DNA of 64,000 bases, taken from positions 57,240 through 121,239 of the forward strand of contig JAPOLY010000001.1 in assembly GCA_029976805.1 (NCBI GenBank), in the 5' to 3' direction. Of the stretch, positions 55,542 through 63,848 are shown piece by piece. Source of the DNA: a bacterium (lineage in GTDB: Bacteria > Planctomycetota > UBA8108 > UBA1146). Every line of letters starts with the position of its first letter. Position 1 is the stretch's first letter. The notes below the pieces were generated by a model, which was not told the origin of the DNA, did not search any database, and worked only from the letters and a program-made list of their open reading frames with translations. The position numbers and the translations under genes are program-made.

Positions 55542-56261
55542 ATGTCTGAAGAAGAAAACAAGCCGGCAGAAGAAGCTGCAAAGCCTGCCGAGAACAACGA
55601 CGCTCCCGCTGCCAAAGCGGCAGCTCCCGCTTCTGACAGCGCACCTGCAACCGACAGTGCACCTGCCGATGGCGGTGGTCGCGGCGGTCGCGGAGGTAAT
55701 CGTCAGGGTGGTGATCGTGGTGGCCGTGGTGGTCGTGGTGGCCGTGGTGGTCGCGGCGGTCGGGGCCGTGGACGGGGTCGCGAGGAAGATGAAGGCCCAC
55801 GCCTTGAAGAGCGTGTGGTCAAGATCAATCGCGTGGCCGCTACCGTCAAAGGTGGACGCCGCATGTCTTTCAGTGCCCTCGTTGTCCTTGGTGACAAAAA
55901 AGGCAAGGTCGGCATCGGTTTCGGCAAGGCCAAGGAAGTGCAGAGCGCCCTGGAGAAAGCCTTCAAGGATGCCCGTGCCAACCTGGTGACCATCGAGACC
56001 AAGGGAACCACCATTCCCCACGAAGTCGTCGGTGTTTCCGGGACTGCCAAAGTGAAACTGATCCCGGCTTCCCCGGGTACAGGTGTTATCGCCGGTGCTG
56101 CGGGTCGTGCGGTTCTTGAATGCCTCGGTGTTCAGGACGTTCTCACCAAGCAGTATGGAAGCAACAATCCGTTGAACGTGGTGAAAGCGACCCTTGAAGG
56201 TCTCAGCCGCATGCGTTCGAAGGAGCAGGTTGCCAAGTTGAGGGGAGTCAATCTCGTATGA
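55542..56261 (+). CDS. rpsE: Ribosomal protein uS5 with RGG-box N-terminal extension
   Basis: The protein has 239 residues against about 166 usually. Residues 1-42 are Ala/Pro/Glu/Asp-rich. Residues 44-80 are almost only Gly and Arg, with seven RGG triplets and three further RG pairs. Residues 81-88 are acidic. The uS5 core starts near 89 with the dsRNA-binding-like domain ([24 protein letters not shown]) and ends normally. uS5 sits at the mRNA entry tunnel and affects decoding accuracy and helicase action. RGG boxes in other proteins bind RNA and can drive condensation; that role here is inferred. rpmD, which often follows rpsE, is absent. Confidence 0.97.
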   Translation: MSEEENKPAEEAAKPAENNDAPAAKAAAPASDSAPATDSAPADGGGRGGRGGNRQGGDRGGRGGRGGRGGRGGRGRGRGREEDEGPRLEERVVKINRVAATVKGGRRMSFSALVVLGDKKGKVGIGFGKAKEVQSALEKAFKDARANLVTIETKGTTIPHEVVGVSGTAKVKLIPASPGTGVIAGAAGRAVLECLGVQDVLTKQYGSNNPLNVVKATLEGLSRMRSKEQVAKLRGVNLV

Positions 56262-56704
56262 ACCTCTACGAACTGAACCATCGTTCCGATAAATACAAAA
56301 GCCGCAAGCGTGTGGGCCGTGGTCATGCTGCCGGAGGCGGTAAAACCGCAGGCCGGGGTATGAACGGTCAGCGTTCCCGCTCCGGTTTCAGCCGCAAAAG
56401 AGGATTTGAGGGGGGACAAACTCCGCTCTTCCAGCGTTTGCCCAAAAGAGGATTCAGCAACGTCAATTTCCGGGTTTCCTACGACATCATTAATGTCGGA
56501 GATTTGAACCTGGTGCCGGACGGGGTGGACACTGTGAATCTTGACCTTTTGGCCGATAATGGCCTGGTCAAAAAGAAGCATTCCCGCCTAAAAGTTCTCG
56601 GTTCCGGTACACTGGAAAAGAAGCTGGTCGTCGAAGCAGCACGTTTCAGCAAATCCGCACAGGCTCAAATTGAGAAGTGTGGTGGGGAAGCCAAGACTGT
56701 CTAG
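56258..56704 (+). CDS. rplO: Ribosomal protein uL15
   Basis: The 148-residue protein follows rpsE with an ATGA overlap. The Gly-rich [24 protein letters not shown] and the [18 protein letters not shown] stretch are L15 signatures. It is a late 50S assembly protein. secY begins 9 nt after it. Confidence 0.98.
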   Translation: MNLYELNHRSDKYKSRKRVGRGHAAGGGKTAGRGMNGQRSRSGFSRKRGFEGGQTPLFQRLPKRGFSNVNFRVSYDIINVGDLNLVPDGVDTVNLDLLADNGLVKKKHSRLKVLGSGTLEKKLVVEAARFSKSAQAQIEKCGGEAKTV

Positions 56705-56712
56705 GGGAGTTC

Positions 56713-58050
56713 ATGTTCAAGGCCATCGGTACCATTCTTGCAATTCCGGATCTTCGGCAGAGGATTTTTTTCACTCTGATCGCATTGGCGATTTACCGCA
56801 TCGGATTTTTCATCTACCTCCCCGGGGTCGATGTCAATCTGATCAATTCGATGACCGAATCCCAAAATGAAACCAGCGGACTGCTGAGCTTTATCAGCAT
56901 GACGAGTCTGCTGACCGGTGGTGCCCTTTCCCAGGCCACCATCTTCTCCCTTGGAATCATGCCTTACATCAGTGCATCGATTATCTTTTCACTGATGACC
57001 AAGGTGTTCCCCAAGTTGGAGGAGTTGCAAAAAGAAGGTGAGTCTGGCCGCAAGGTCATCGCCCGCTGGACCCGTTACTCTGCAGTAGGCCTTTGCCTGA
57101 TCCAGTCGATGTTCGTCGTGTTCTGGGTCTCCAGTCCAGCCAGTGGTGGAGGGCAAGCCCTCTCTGCCGGTGGATTTGGTACCGGTCTTCTTCAGGTTCT
57201 CGTGTTGACTGCTGGAACCCTTTTCCTGATGTGGCTCGGTGAGAAGATTACCGAGAATGGAATCGGAAACGGAATCTCATTGATCATCATGGCGGGAATC
57301 GTTGCGATCATCCCGGCGAGTATCAATGACTTCTCCAGCCAATGGCAGTCCATGGACGTGGATGGACGACCCTTCTTCATTCTCAAATTGGTTTCTCTGT
57401 TGGTGCTCTTCTTTGTTGTGACCGCAGGAGTGGTGTTCATCACCAAGGGGCAGCGCAGGATTCCGATCCAGAATGCCCGCACCGTTCGTGGTACCGGAAG
57501 TCAGCGCCATTACATGCCGATCAAGGTCAACAGTGCCGGCGTGCTGCCCATCATCTTTGCCCAGTCATTGCTGATTATTCCAGGAGTCATCTTCAACTAC
57601 TTTGAGGGGACTCAGGGAGTGGCAGACCTGCTTGCAGCAGGAAGTTTCTGGTACTACGTCATCTACACGCTGATGATCGGTTTCTTTACCTACTTCTGGA
57701 CTTCCCTCTACTACAACCCGGTGGAGATGTCGGAAAACATGAAGGAGTACGGCTCTTTCATCCCAGGAATTCGACCGGGTCGCAGAACTGCAGAATACCT
57801 GCAGCAGGTTTTCTCGCGCATCACTCTTGCCGGTGCAGTATTCCTGGCAGTGATCGCGCTGATCCCGCAGATCATCACGGACAGCCTGAATGTCAACTTC
57901 TTCATCAGTGGCATGCTCGGCGGTACCGGTCTTCTGATCGTCGTCGGTGTTGCTCTGGACCTCGTCGACAAGATTGAGGCCCAACTGTTGGCGCGCCAAT
58001 ACGAGGGATTTGTATCCTCCAAGCGCAAGAAGTCCGGGGCAGGAGTCTAG
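56713..58050 (+). CDS. secY: Protein translocase subunit SecY
   Basis: The ATG at 56713 after GGGGAG gives 445 residues; the earlier in-frame start lies in rplO. Ten hydrophobic helices are visible. MPYISASIIFSLM and the loop GTGSQRHYMPIKVNSAGVLPIIFA are conserved SecY stretches; the C-terminal cytoplasmic tail is short and basic. Its SecE partner is at 31454. Gene order secY-adk-map is standard. Confidence 0.98.
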   Translation: MFKAIGTILAIPDLRQRIFFTLIALAIYRIGFFIYLPGVDVNLINSMTESQNETSGLLSFISMTSLLTGGALSQATIFSLGIMPYISASIIFSLMTKVFPKLEELQKEGESGRKVIARWTRYSAVGLCLIQSMFVVFWVSSPASGGGQALSAGGFGTGLLQVLVLTAGTLFLMWLGEKITENGIGNGISLIIMAGIVAIIPASINDFSSQWQSMDVDGRPFFILKLVSLLVLFFVVTAGVVFITKGQRRIPIQNARTVRGTGSQRHYMPIKVNSAGVLPIIFAQSLLIIPGVIFNYFEGTQGVADLLAAGSFWYYVIYTLMIGFFTYFWTSLYYNPVEMSENMKEYGSFIPGIRPGRRTAEYLQQVFSRITLAGAVFLAVIALIPQIITDSLNVNFFISGMLGGTGLLIVVGVALDLVDKIEAQLLARQYEGFVSSKRKKSGAGV

Positions 58051-58052
58051 TC

Positions 58053-58709
58053 ATGAGTCGCCTTGTTTTCCTCGGTCCTCCGGGAGTCGGCAAGGGGACT
58101 CAGGCCGCAGGCCTCGCCCAGGAGTTGGGGATTCCCCATATTTCTACCGGTGCCATCCTCCGTGAAGCTCTGGAGCAAGGGACGACCACCGGGCTTGAAG
58201 CCAAAAAGTTCATGGATGCCGGGGAATTGGTTCCCGATTCGGTGGTCCTGCAACTGGTCCGCGATCGACTTTCACAGGCCGATGCCCGAAGCGGCTGGCT
58301 TCTGGATGGCTACCCCAGAAATCTCGAACAGGGACAAGCCTTGCAGGGCTTGCTGGATGAGATGGGTGAGTCCCTCGAACACGTCATCTATTTTGAGTGC
58401 GCAGAGTCCGAGTTGGTTCGACGGCTGAGTGGCCGCCGTACCTGCAAGACATGTGGTGCAACCTTTCACGTCGAATACGCGCCGATTCCTGAAAAAGGTC
58501 AGTGCGAAGCGGGTGGTGAATGTGATATTCATCAGCGCAGTGACGATGCAGAAGAAGCCATCCTCAATCGACTCTCAGTCTATCAACGGGAAACCGGCCC
58601 TCTGGTCGAGCATTACAAAGGCCAGGATCAGTTGGTGATTCTGGATGGAGCTGCTCCCATCGATGAGGTTGGAACCGCGCTGCGTACCGCACTGAACCAG
58701 GCTGGCTGA
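58053..58709 (+). CDS. adk: Adenylate kinase
   Basis: The 218-residue long-form enzyme has the P-loop GPPGVGKGT at 8-16, the Arg-containing DGYPRNLEQGQAL, and a LID with four cysteines (CKTC and QCEAGGEC), so it probably binds zinc there. It interconverts ATP, AMP and ADP. It starts 3 nt after secY and is followed 2 nt later by map. Confidence 0.98.
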   Translation: MSRLVFLGPPGVGKGTQAAGLAQELGIPHISTGAILREALEQGTTTGLEAKKFMDAGELVPDSVVLQLVRDRLSQADARSGWLLDGYPRNLEQGQALQGLLDEMGESLEHVIYFECAESELVRRLSGRRTCKTCGATFHVEYAPIPEKGQCEAGGECDIHQRSDDAEEAILNRLSVYQRETGPLVEHYKGQDQLVILDGAAPIDEVGTALRTALNQAG

Positions 58710-58711
58710 GT

Positions 58712-59509
58712 TTGATTCAGTACAAATCTGCCCGCGAGATCGAATTGATGGCGGAAGCGGGAGGTATGGTTGCCCGCACTTTCCAGCGCATCGCCCCCAT
58801 GATTCAACCCGGAGTAAAGACCTCAGCGATCGACGAAGCGGTCAGGGACAGTATCTCCGAATTGGGAGGAACCCCTCTCTTTCTTGGCTACCACGGTTTT
58901 CCTGCCCACAGTTGTATTTCCGTCAATGAAGAAGTGGTTCACGGGATTCCCGGAGAACGCCAATTGAAGGACGGAGATCTGGTGTCCATCGACATCGGAA
59001 TCGGTGCTCAGGGGTTCTGTGGTGACTCCGCTCGCTCCTTTCTGGTCGGGGAAGCCTCTCCGGAGACGCAGGAGGTTTTGGCGGTCTGCCGCAAGGCCCT
59101 GGCCAATGGAATCGAGGGGGCATATCCGGGAAATACCCTCTGTGGGCTGATTTCCAGCATTGAGGAGGTCATCGAGGCCTCCGGAAGAGGGCTGGTGAAG
59201 GAATTCGTCGGTCACGGTATCGGCAGAAACATGCATGAGGAGCCGCAAGTCCCGAATTTCGTCTCCAATGACCTGAAAAAGCGTGATTTTGAGCTCCGGG
59301 AAGGCCTCGTTCTGGCCATCGAGCCGATGGTCAATGGCGGTGGAGGAGGGGTCAAAACCCTCAAGGATGGCTGGACGGTCGTGACCCGGGACGGCAGCGT
59401 TTCGGCCCATTGTGAGCATACGGTCGCAATTACGGCGGATGGGCCGCGGGTTTTGACCCTCGGACCGGGTGAATCTTGGCCACCTCTCCCTGGGGCAGTG
59501 GGGCAATAA
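58712..59509 (+). CDS. map: Methionine aminopeptidase type I
   Basis: A TTG start gives 265 residues. Metal-binding residues are visible: Asp in SIDIGIGAQGFCGDSARSF (two Asp), His in GHGIGRNMHEEP, Glu in AIEPM and Glu in CEHTVAI; the substrate-binding His lies in HGFPAHSCISVNEEVVHG. It removes the initiator Met. No infA gene follows; a 375-nt gap with a promoter leads to rpmJ. Confidence 0.97.
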   Translation: MIQYKSAREIELMAEAGGMVARTFQRIAPMIQPGVKTSAIDEAVRDSISELGGTPLFLGYHGFPAHSCISVNEEVVHGIPGERQLKDGDLVSIDIGIGAQGFCGDSARSFLVGEASPETQEVLAVCRKALANGIEGAYPGNTLCGLISSIEEVIEASGRGLVKEFVGHGIGRNMHEEPQVPNFVSNDLKKRDFELREGLVLAIEPMVNGGGGGVKTLKDGWTVVTRDGSVSAHCEHTVAITADGPRVLTLGPGESWPPLPGAVGQ

Positions 59510-59884
59510 TCCTCCCCTCCGGGGCATGACATTATCGCCAATTCCCCGAAATCTTGTGGAATTCAGGGGATGCGGTTGACGCTCCCACGCCAGACTCGGT
59601 ATATTCCTCGCTTCCCATTGTGTCATCCGGAGTGCAATTCGCCCCTCGGATTTCCCATGTTTTTGTCCGGAAAATCCGGACAAGTGTGGGAGTGTTCGGG
59701 GTTTTTTCCTTCCTGTGATTTTTTCAACAGGTTGGTGGAGGCCTTCTGCACGTCAGGCTTTTGTGACATTGGGGACTCGTGTACTCGTGACGTTTTGATT
59801 TGGCTGTGATGAATCCGCAACACGGTTGCGTGTTTCAATCAAGAGATCGGGAAGAGACCTGATCGATTTGGAGTAGGGGACACT
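59510..59884 (+). other. Intergenic region between map and rpmJ with promoter
   Basis: No gene is seen here. The promoter at 59576-59605 and a leader of about 270 nt fill it. infA, often found at this place, is absent from the window. Confidence 0.55.
59576..59605 (+). promoter_or_regulatory. Sigma70-type promoter for the alpha operon
   Basis: TTGACG (59576-59581), an 18-nt spacer and TATATT (59600-59605) form a near-consensus pair. It would drive rpmJ-rpsM-rpsK-rpsD-rpoA-rplQ with a leader of about 270 nt. Confidence 0.6.
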
Positions 59885-60001
59885 ATGAAAGTCCGTGCGT
59901 CAGTTCGAAGGATCTGTGAGAACTGCAAGCTGATCCGTCGCAACGGAGTTCTTCGCATTATCTGCACCAACCCACGCCATAAACAGCGTCAAGGAAAATG
60001 A
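59885..60001 (+). CDS. rpmJ: Ribosomal protein bL36
   Basis: A 38-residue protein, [21 protein letters not shown]..., with the C-x2-C...C-x4-H zinc-ribbon (Cys11, Cys14, Cys27, His32). The genes around it and the length are as expected for L36. It is shorter than most gene callers' thresholds. Confidence 0.97.
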   Translation: MKVRASVRRICENCKLIRRNGVLRIICTNPRHKQRQGK

Positions 60002-60052
60002 TTTGTTCAACGTCCGCTGGACGTTGATAGGCAAGGAACAGGTTCTCAGGCG

Positions 60053-60421
60053 ATGCCAAGAATACAAGGTGTCGACATCCCGGCAAACAAGCGCGTCCAT
60101 GTGGCGTTGACTTACATTTACGGGATCGGTCCACATGTCGCTCAGGAGATTTGCAAGGCTTCCGGTGTACAACCGGAAATCAAGGCAAGGGATTTGAGCG
60201 AAGACGAAGTCAGTCGCATCACTACCGTGATTCAAAACTCTTTCATCGTTGAGGGAGAGTTGCGTCGTCAGGTGCAGCAAAACATCACGCGACTGAAAGA
60301 CATCGCCTGCTATCGCGGCATGCGTCATCGCCGCGGGCTGCCTGTTCGTGGTCAGAACACCCGCACGAATGCCAGGACTCGCAAGGGACCTGCGCGGACT
60401 GTGGCCAAGAAGAAGAAGTAG
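60053..60421 (+). CDS. rpsM: Ribosomal protein uS13
   Basis: The 122-residue head protein has [24 protein letters not shown] and the C-terminal [23 protein letters not shown], both characteristic. It contacts the P-site tRNA and forms bridge B1a. It is 51 nt from rpmJ. Confidence 0.98.
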   Translation: MPRIQGVDIPANKRVHVALTYIYGIGPHVAQEICKASGVQPEIKARDLSEDEVSRITTVIQNSFIVEGELRRQVQQNITRLKDIACYRGMRHRRGLPVRGQNTRTNARTRKGPARTVAKKKK

Positions 60422-60448
60422 TAATCCACCAGGATCGGAGACTTTGCG

Positions 60449-60829
60449 TTGGCGAAAGCAACGAAAAAGAAGGTTCGCAGAAACGTTTCCAGAGGAATCG
60501 TTCACATCAAGTCGACCTTCAATAACACGATCATTTCCATTTCCGACCCTGAGGGGAATGCCCTCATGAGTCAGAGTGGCGGTAGCGTCGGCTACAAGGG
60601 AAGTCGTAAATCGACCCCCTTTGCGGCCCAGAGAGCTGCTGAGAACTGCGCGGCGATGGCCAAGAAAATTGGCATGACCCAGGTAGACCTCAAGGTCAAG
60701 GGACCGGGTCCCGGACGTGAATCTGCCATCCGTGCGATTCAGTCGAGCGGCCTTGAAATCATCGCTATCGAAGACGTGACCCCCTTGCCCCATAACGGAT
60801 GCCGGCCGCGCAAGCGCCGGAGAGTCTGA
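60449..60829 (+). CDS. rpsK: Ribosomal protein uS11
   Basis: A TTG start after GGATCGGAG gives 126 residues. [19 protein letters not shown] and [20 protein letters not shown] are standard S11 features; it ends in [11 protein letters not shown]. uS11 lies in the 30S platform. Confidence 0.97.
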   Translation: MAKATKKKVRRNVSRGIVHIKSTFNNTIISISDPEGNALMSQSGGSVGYKGSRKSTPFAAQRAAENCAAMAKKIGMTQVDLKVKGPGPGRESAIRAIQSSGLEIIAIEDVTPLPHNGCRPRKRRRV

Positions 60830-60840
60830 GGAGGAGAATC

Positions 60841-61467
60841 ATGGCACGTACCCTCGGACCTAAATGTCGTCTTTGCCGCCGGGATGGAGAACGTCTCTAT
60901 CTCAAGGGGCAGCGCTGTCACACAGCAAAGTGTGCGGTGGCCAAGCGCGCATACCCCCCGGGAATGCACGGATTCCGCCGCGGCCGTCCTTCTGAATACG
61001 GAGTTCGTCTTCGTGAGAAGCAGAAGGCCAAGCGCATTTACGGCGTTCTCGAGCGCCAGTTCAGAAAGTACTTCGCTGAAGCCGATCGCCTGAAAGGCAA
61101 CACCGGTGCAAACCTGCTGATCCTTCTCGAAAGAAGGCTCGACAATGTGGTGTACCAGTTGGGCTTCGCTGACAGCCGTGCACAGGCACGACAGTTTGTG
61201 GCACACGGCCACGTGACGGTGAACGGCAAGAAGATCGATGCTTCTTCCCATCTGGTCAAAGTGGGTGACGTGGTCGCCCCGAAGACCCGGAAGAAGAGCG
61301 AGTCCCTGGCCAGAGAGAGGTTGGATGCTCTGCAGGGGAGAAGTGCCCCCGAGTGGCTGACTCTGGAAGCCAAGGAGTTGAAGGGCACGGTCAACCGTCT
61401 GCCCGCAAGAGAAGACGTCTCGATTCCGATTAACGAGGCGTACATTGTCGAGTTCAGTTCTCGATAG
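60841..61467 (+). CDS. rpsD: Ribosomal protein uS4, zinc type
   Basis: The ATG at 60841 after GAGGAGGAGAATC gives 208 residues. The N-terminal CRLCRRDGERLYLKGQRC-HTAKC stretch has four Cys for the C+ zinc form. The S4 RNA-binding domain RRLDNVVYQLGFADSRAQARQFVAHGHVTVNG follows. uS4 lies at the mRNA entry and represses the alpha operon in E. coli. Confidence 0.98.
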   Translation: MARTLGPKCRLCRRDGERLYLKGQRCHTAKCAVAKRAYPPGMHGFRRGRPSEYGVRLREKQKAKRIYGVLERQFRKYFAEADRLKGNTGANLLILLERRLDNVVYQLGFADSRAQARQFVAHGHVTVNGKKIDASSHLVKVGDVVAPKTRKKSESLARERLDALQGRSAPEWLTLEAKELKGTVNRLPAREDVSIPINEAYIVEFSSR

Positions 61468-61548
61468 AGAACCGAAGTCCTGAATTGAATGACTTGCCGG
61501 TGGGGGGCCCTCGAGCTCTGGCCGCCGTGTGAGAAGGGAGCCCTGTCC

Positions 61549-62538
61549 ATGTCGATGCGCGTACGCTGGCGTGAATTCGAATTGCCGAATCGGGTCGAGT
61601 GTGATGCTGAAACGAAGCATTCCGGTTACGGAAACTTCGTCATCGAACCCTTTGAAAAGGGTTACGGACACACCATTGGAAACAGTCTGCGTCGGGTCCT
61701 GCTCTCCTCCATCGAGGGTGCAGCACTGGTGCAGGTTCAAATTGAAGGTGTGGATCACGAGTTTTCGACCAAGGAAGGTGTCCTGGAGGACATCGCCCAC
61801 GTAGTACTGAATTTCAAACAGGTACTGGTCGAGCTTCGTGGTGTTCAGGAAGCGGAAATGACGATTCGCAAATCGGGCAAAGGCACGATCACTGCGGGCG
61901 ACATTGAGCACGGTGATGACGTGGTGATTCACAATCCGGATCAGGTGATTGCCACCTTGACATCGGATGTCGAGTTCCGTGCCGTCATGAAGGCCCGCAT
62001 TGGTCGCGGGTACGTGACTGCCGCTGAAAACTCAGAAGGGAAATCTGAAATCGGCCATATTTGGCTCGATTCGACCTTCTCTCCTGTGACACGGGTTCGC
62101 TACCACGTTGAAGCAACTCGTGTGGGTCAGCTGACCAACTACGACAAATTGATCCTCGAGGTCTGGACCAACGCCACGATCGATCCTGAAAGTGTGCTGG
62201 TTGAGGCTGGAAAGATCCTGCGCAAGCACCTGACGCCTGTCGTCAAGTACTTCGAGCTGGGATCCGAGGTGTTGCAGCCGCGTCTGCCCGAAATCACTCT
62301 TCCGGATGCGGAAGATGAAGAGTTGAGGGCGATGCTTGATATGCCGATTTCCCAGTTGGAGCTCTCGGTCAGGGCCTCGAATTGCCTTGAGTCGATGAAC
62401 ATTTCCACACTGAGGGAGTTGTTACGGATGCGTGAGGACGATCTTCTGCGGATCCGCAACTTCGGCCAGACCTCTCTGGACGAGTTGAAAGCCAAGTTGG
62501 TAGACATGAATCTTGAGCTGGGACAGGTCAACGGGTAA
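61549..62538 (+). CDS. rpoA: RNA polymerase subunit alpha
   Basis: The ATG at 61549 with AGAAGGGAG upstream gives 329 residues. The N-terminal domain (GYGHTIGNSLRRVLLSSIEGAAL) is the dimerisation region, about 1-230. The C-terminal domain (LELSVRASNCLESMNISTLRELL, LRIRNFGQTSLDELK) at about 270-320 binds UP elements and activators. It lies between rpsD and rplQ, as in other bacteria. Confidence 0.99.
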   Translation: MSMRVRWREFELPNRVECDAETKHSGYGNFVIEPFEKGYGHTIGNSLRRVLLSSIEGAALVQVQIEGVDHEFSTKEGVLEDIAHVVLNFKQVLVELRGVQEAEMTIRKSGKGTITAGDIEHGDDVVIHNPDQVIATLTSDVEFRAVMKARIGRGYVTAAENSEGKSEIGHIWLDSTFSPVTRVRYHVEATRVGQLTNYDKLILEVWTNATIDPESVLVEAGKILRKHLTPVVKYFELGSEVLQPRLPEITLPDAEDEELRAMLDMPISQLELSVRASNCLESMNISTLRELLRMREDDLLRIRNFGQTSLDELKAKLVDMNLELGQVNG

Positions 62539-62556
62539 GTCCCAGGGAGTTGAGCG

Positions 62557-63210
62557 ATGCGACATAGAGTTGCCGGGAAAAAACTGAACCGAAACAGTAG
62601 CCACCGTAAGGCTCTGAGCCGGAATCTGATACGTGCCATGATCATCGAGTGGAAGGGCAAGGGTCACATTGTGACCACTCGCTCCAAAGCCAAGTTCATT
62701 CAGCCAAAGGTTGAGAAGATGATCACACTGGCCAAAGAGAAAACAGTTCACAACATGCGCCGTGCGATGGCCGAGATCGGTGATCGTGATGTGGTGCAGG
62801 TGCTCTTTGATGAGATCGGTCCCTACTATCAGCAGAGACCGGGTGGGTACACTCGCATTCTTCGCATGGTGAAGCCGAGACTCGGAGATGCCGCCATCCG
62901 CGCCTATCTGGGATTCGTTCGTGAAGACGACGAGTATCCGGAGGGTGACCGCCGGGCCAAGGGAACGGCTGATTCAGCCGCCGCCGAACCTGCTGCGGTA
63001 GAGGAGTCTGCCGCTGCTGAGGAAGTGGCCGCCGAGCCAGTTTCTGAAGAGACTTCAGAAGACCAGACTCCGGAAACGGAGGCCTCGGCAGAGACCGAAG
63101 GCTCCGATTCTGAGCCCTCAGCTGAGGCGGAGTCTCCGACAGAGGAGGCTTCAGAGGAGGAAAGTGCTTCTGAAGAATCCGGGGAAAGCGACGATACAGC
63201 CAAGTCCTGA
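62557..63210 (+). CDS. rplQ: Ribosomal protein bL17 with long acidic C-terminal tail
   Basis: The first 122 residues are standard L17 (MRHRVAGKKLNRNSSHRKALSRNL; the tail of the core is IRAYLGFVRED). Residues about 125-217 are rich in Glu, Ala, Ser and Asp and carry almost no bulky residues; the usual length is about 120. The tail is acidic. It is the last gene of the operon, followed by a terminator. The function of the tail is unknown. Confidence 0.97.
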   Translation: MRHRVAGKKLNRNSSHRKALSRNLIRAMIIEWKGKGHIVTTRSKAKFIQPKVEKMITLAKEKTVHNMRRAMAEIGDRDVVQVLFDEIGPYYQQRPGGYTRILRMVKPRLGDAAIRAYLGFVREDDEYPEGDRRAKGTADSAAAEPAAVEESAAAEEVAAEPVSEETSEDQTPETEASAETEGSDSEPSAEAESPTEEASEEESASEESGESDDTAKS

Positions 63211-63239
63211 AGATTCGGGGACTTTCATACTGAATACTG

Positions 63240-63273
63240 AACTCCGTCGGGTATGGCCCGGCGGAGTTTTTTT
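63240..63273 (+). terminator. Rho-independent terminator of the S10-alpha supercluster
   Basis: A 12-bp stem (63240-63251 with 63257-63268, one wobble pair, loop TATGG) is followed by a T-run to 63273. It ends 63 nt after the rplQ stop. Confidence 0.92.
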
Positions 63274-63848
63274 GTTTCAGCTTTTTGGAAGATTCGCCTG
63301 GGGCCGGTGGCTTTACTCTGCACCCTCAGCGCCCACAACGGGCTGATACTGACACGGAGACTCCATTGAGGGGCGCACAGGAGCAATTGAGCTCTTCAGC
63401 CCAATTCAGAGCTGCGGCCCACGGAAATGCTGTTTATCGCCACTGGGGATACTGTATTCCCCCCCTCATCGTCTGTTTGTATAACCATCTTGAGGGTTCA
63501 CAAGCTCCCGGCAAGTTCCCCTCGGTCTCCAGTTTCATCCTTTTTAAAGTGGGTGATTTAGGCTATTAATCGTCGATTGGAGATATCTTTGAGTGGCTTA
63601 CCTGTCACAACTGACAAATGTGATGAATGTTTTTGTGCTGAATAAACAAACATGTCGGATCATGCTTGACATATTGACATGCCGATTGTTTGATTATCCG
63701 TGAAGACTGAAACAGAGGACTTATCCCTCTTCAGATTCGGTCTTCTTAGGCTTTGTTATTCATTTGTTTATTACTGCCCTGATGTCTGGTTCAGAGGGTG
63801 GTTAGAGGTGTGACCCCCATGAGGACTTTATTCCAGAGGGAGGAGATC
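63274..63848 (+). other. Gene-free, AT-richer region before the last secreted gene
   Basis: No gene is seen in 575 nt. From about 63540 on, the composition is visibly more AT-rich than neighbouring coding DNA. Two TTGACA boxes (63666-63671, 63674-63679) occur. A 10-bp inverted repeat (AATAAACAAA at 63641-63650, TTTGTTTATT at 63763-63772) is noted. Confidence 0.5.
63666..63694 (+). promoter_or_regulatory. Weak promoter candidate for the final secreted protein gene
   Basis: TTGACA at 63666 is followed after 17 nt by TTTGAT, a 4-of-6 match to the -10 box. A second TTGACA lies 2 nt after the first. The long leader to the start at 63849 is unexplained. Confidence 0.35.

Noticed and set aside
55108-55800. 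His/Arg-rich minus-strand frame
   Set aside because: It is the antisense reading of the RGG codons of rpsE.
63641-63772. 10-bp inverted repeat AATAAACAAA/TTTGTTTATT
   Set aside because: The arms are 112 nt apart and AT-rich. It can arise by chance and no insertion-sequence features flank it.
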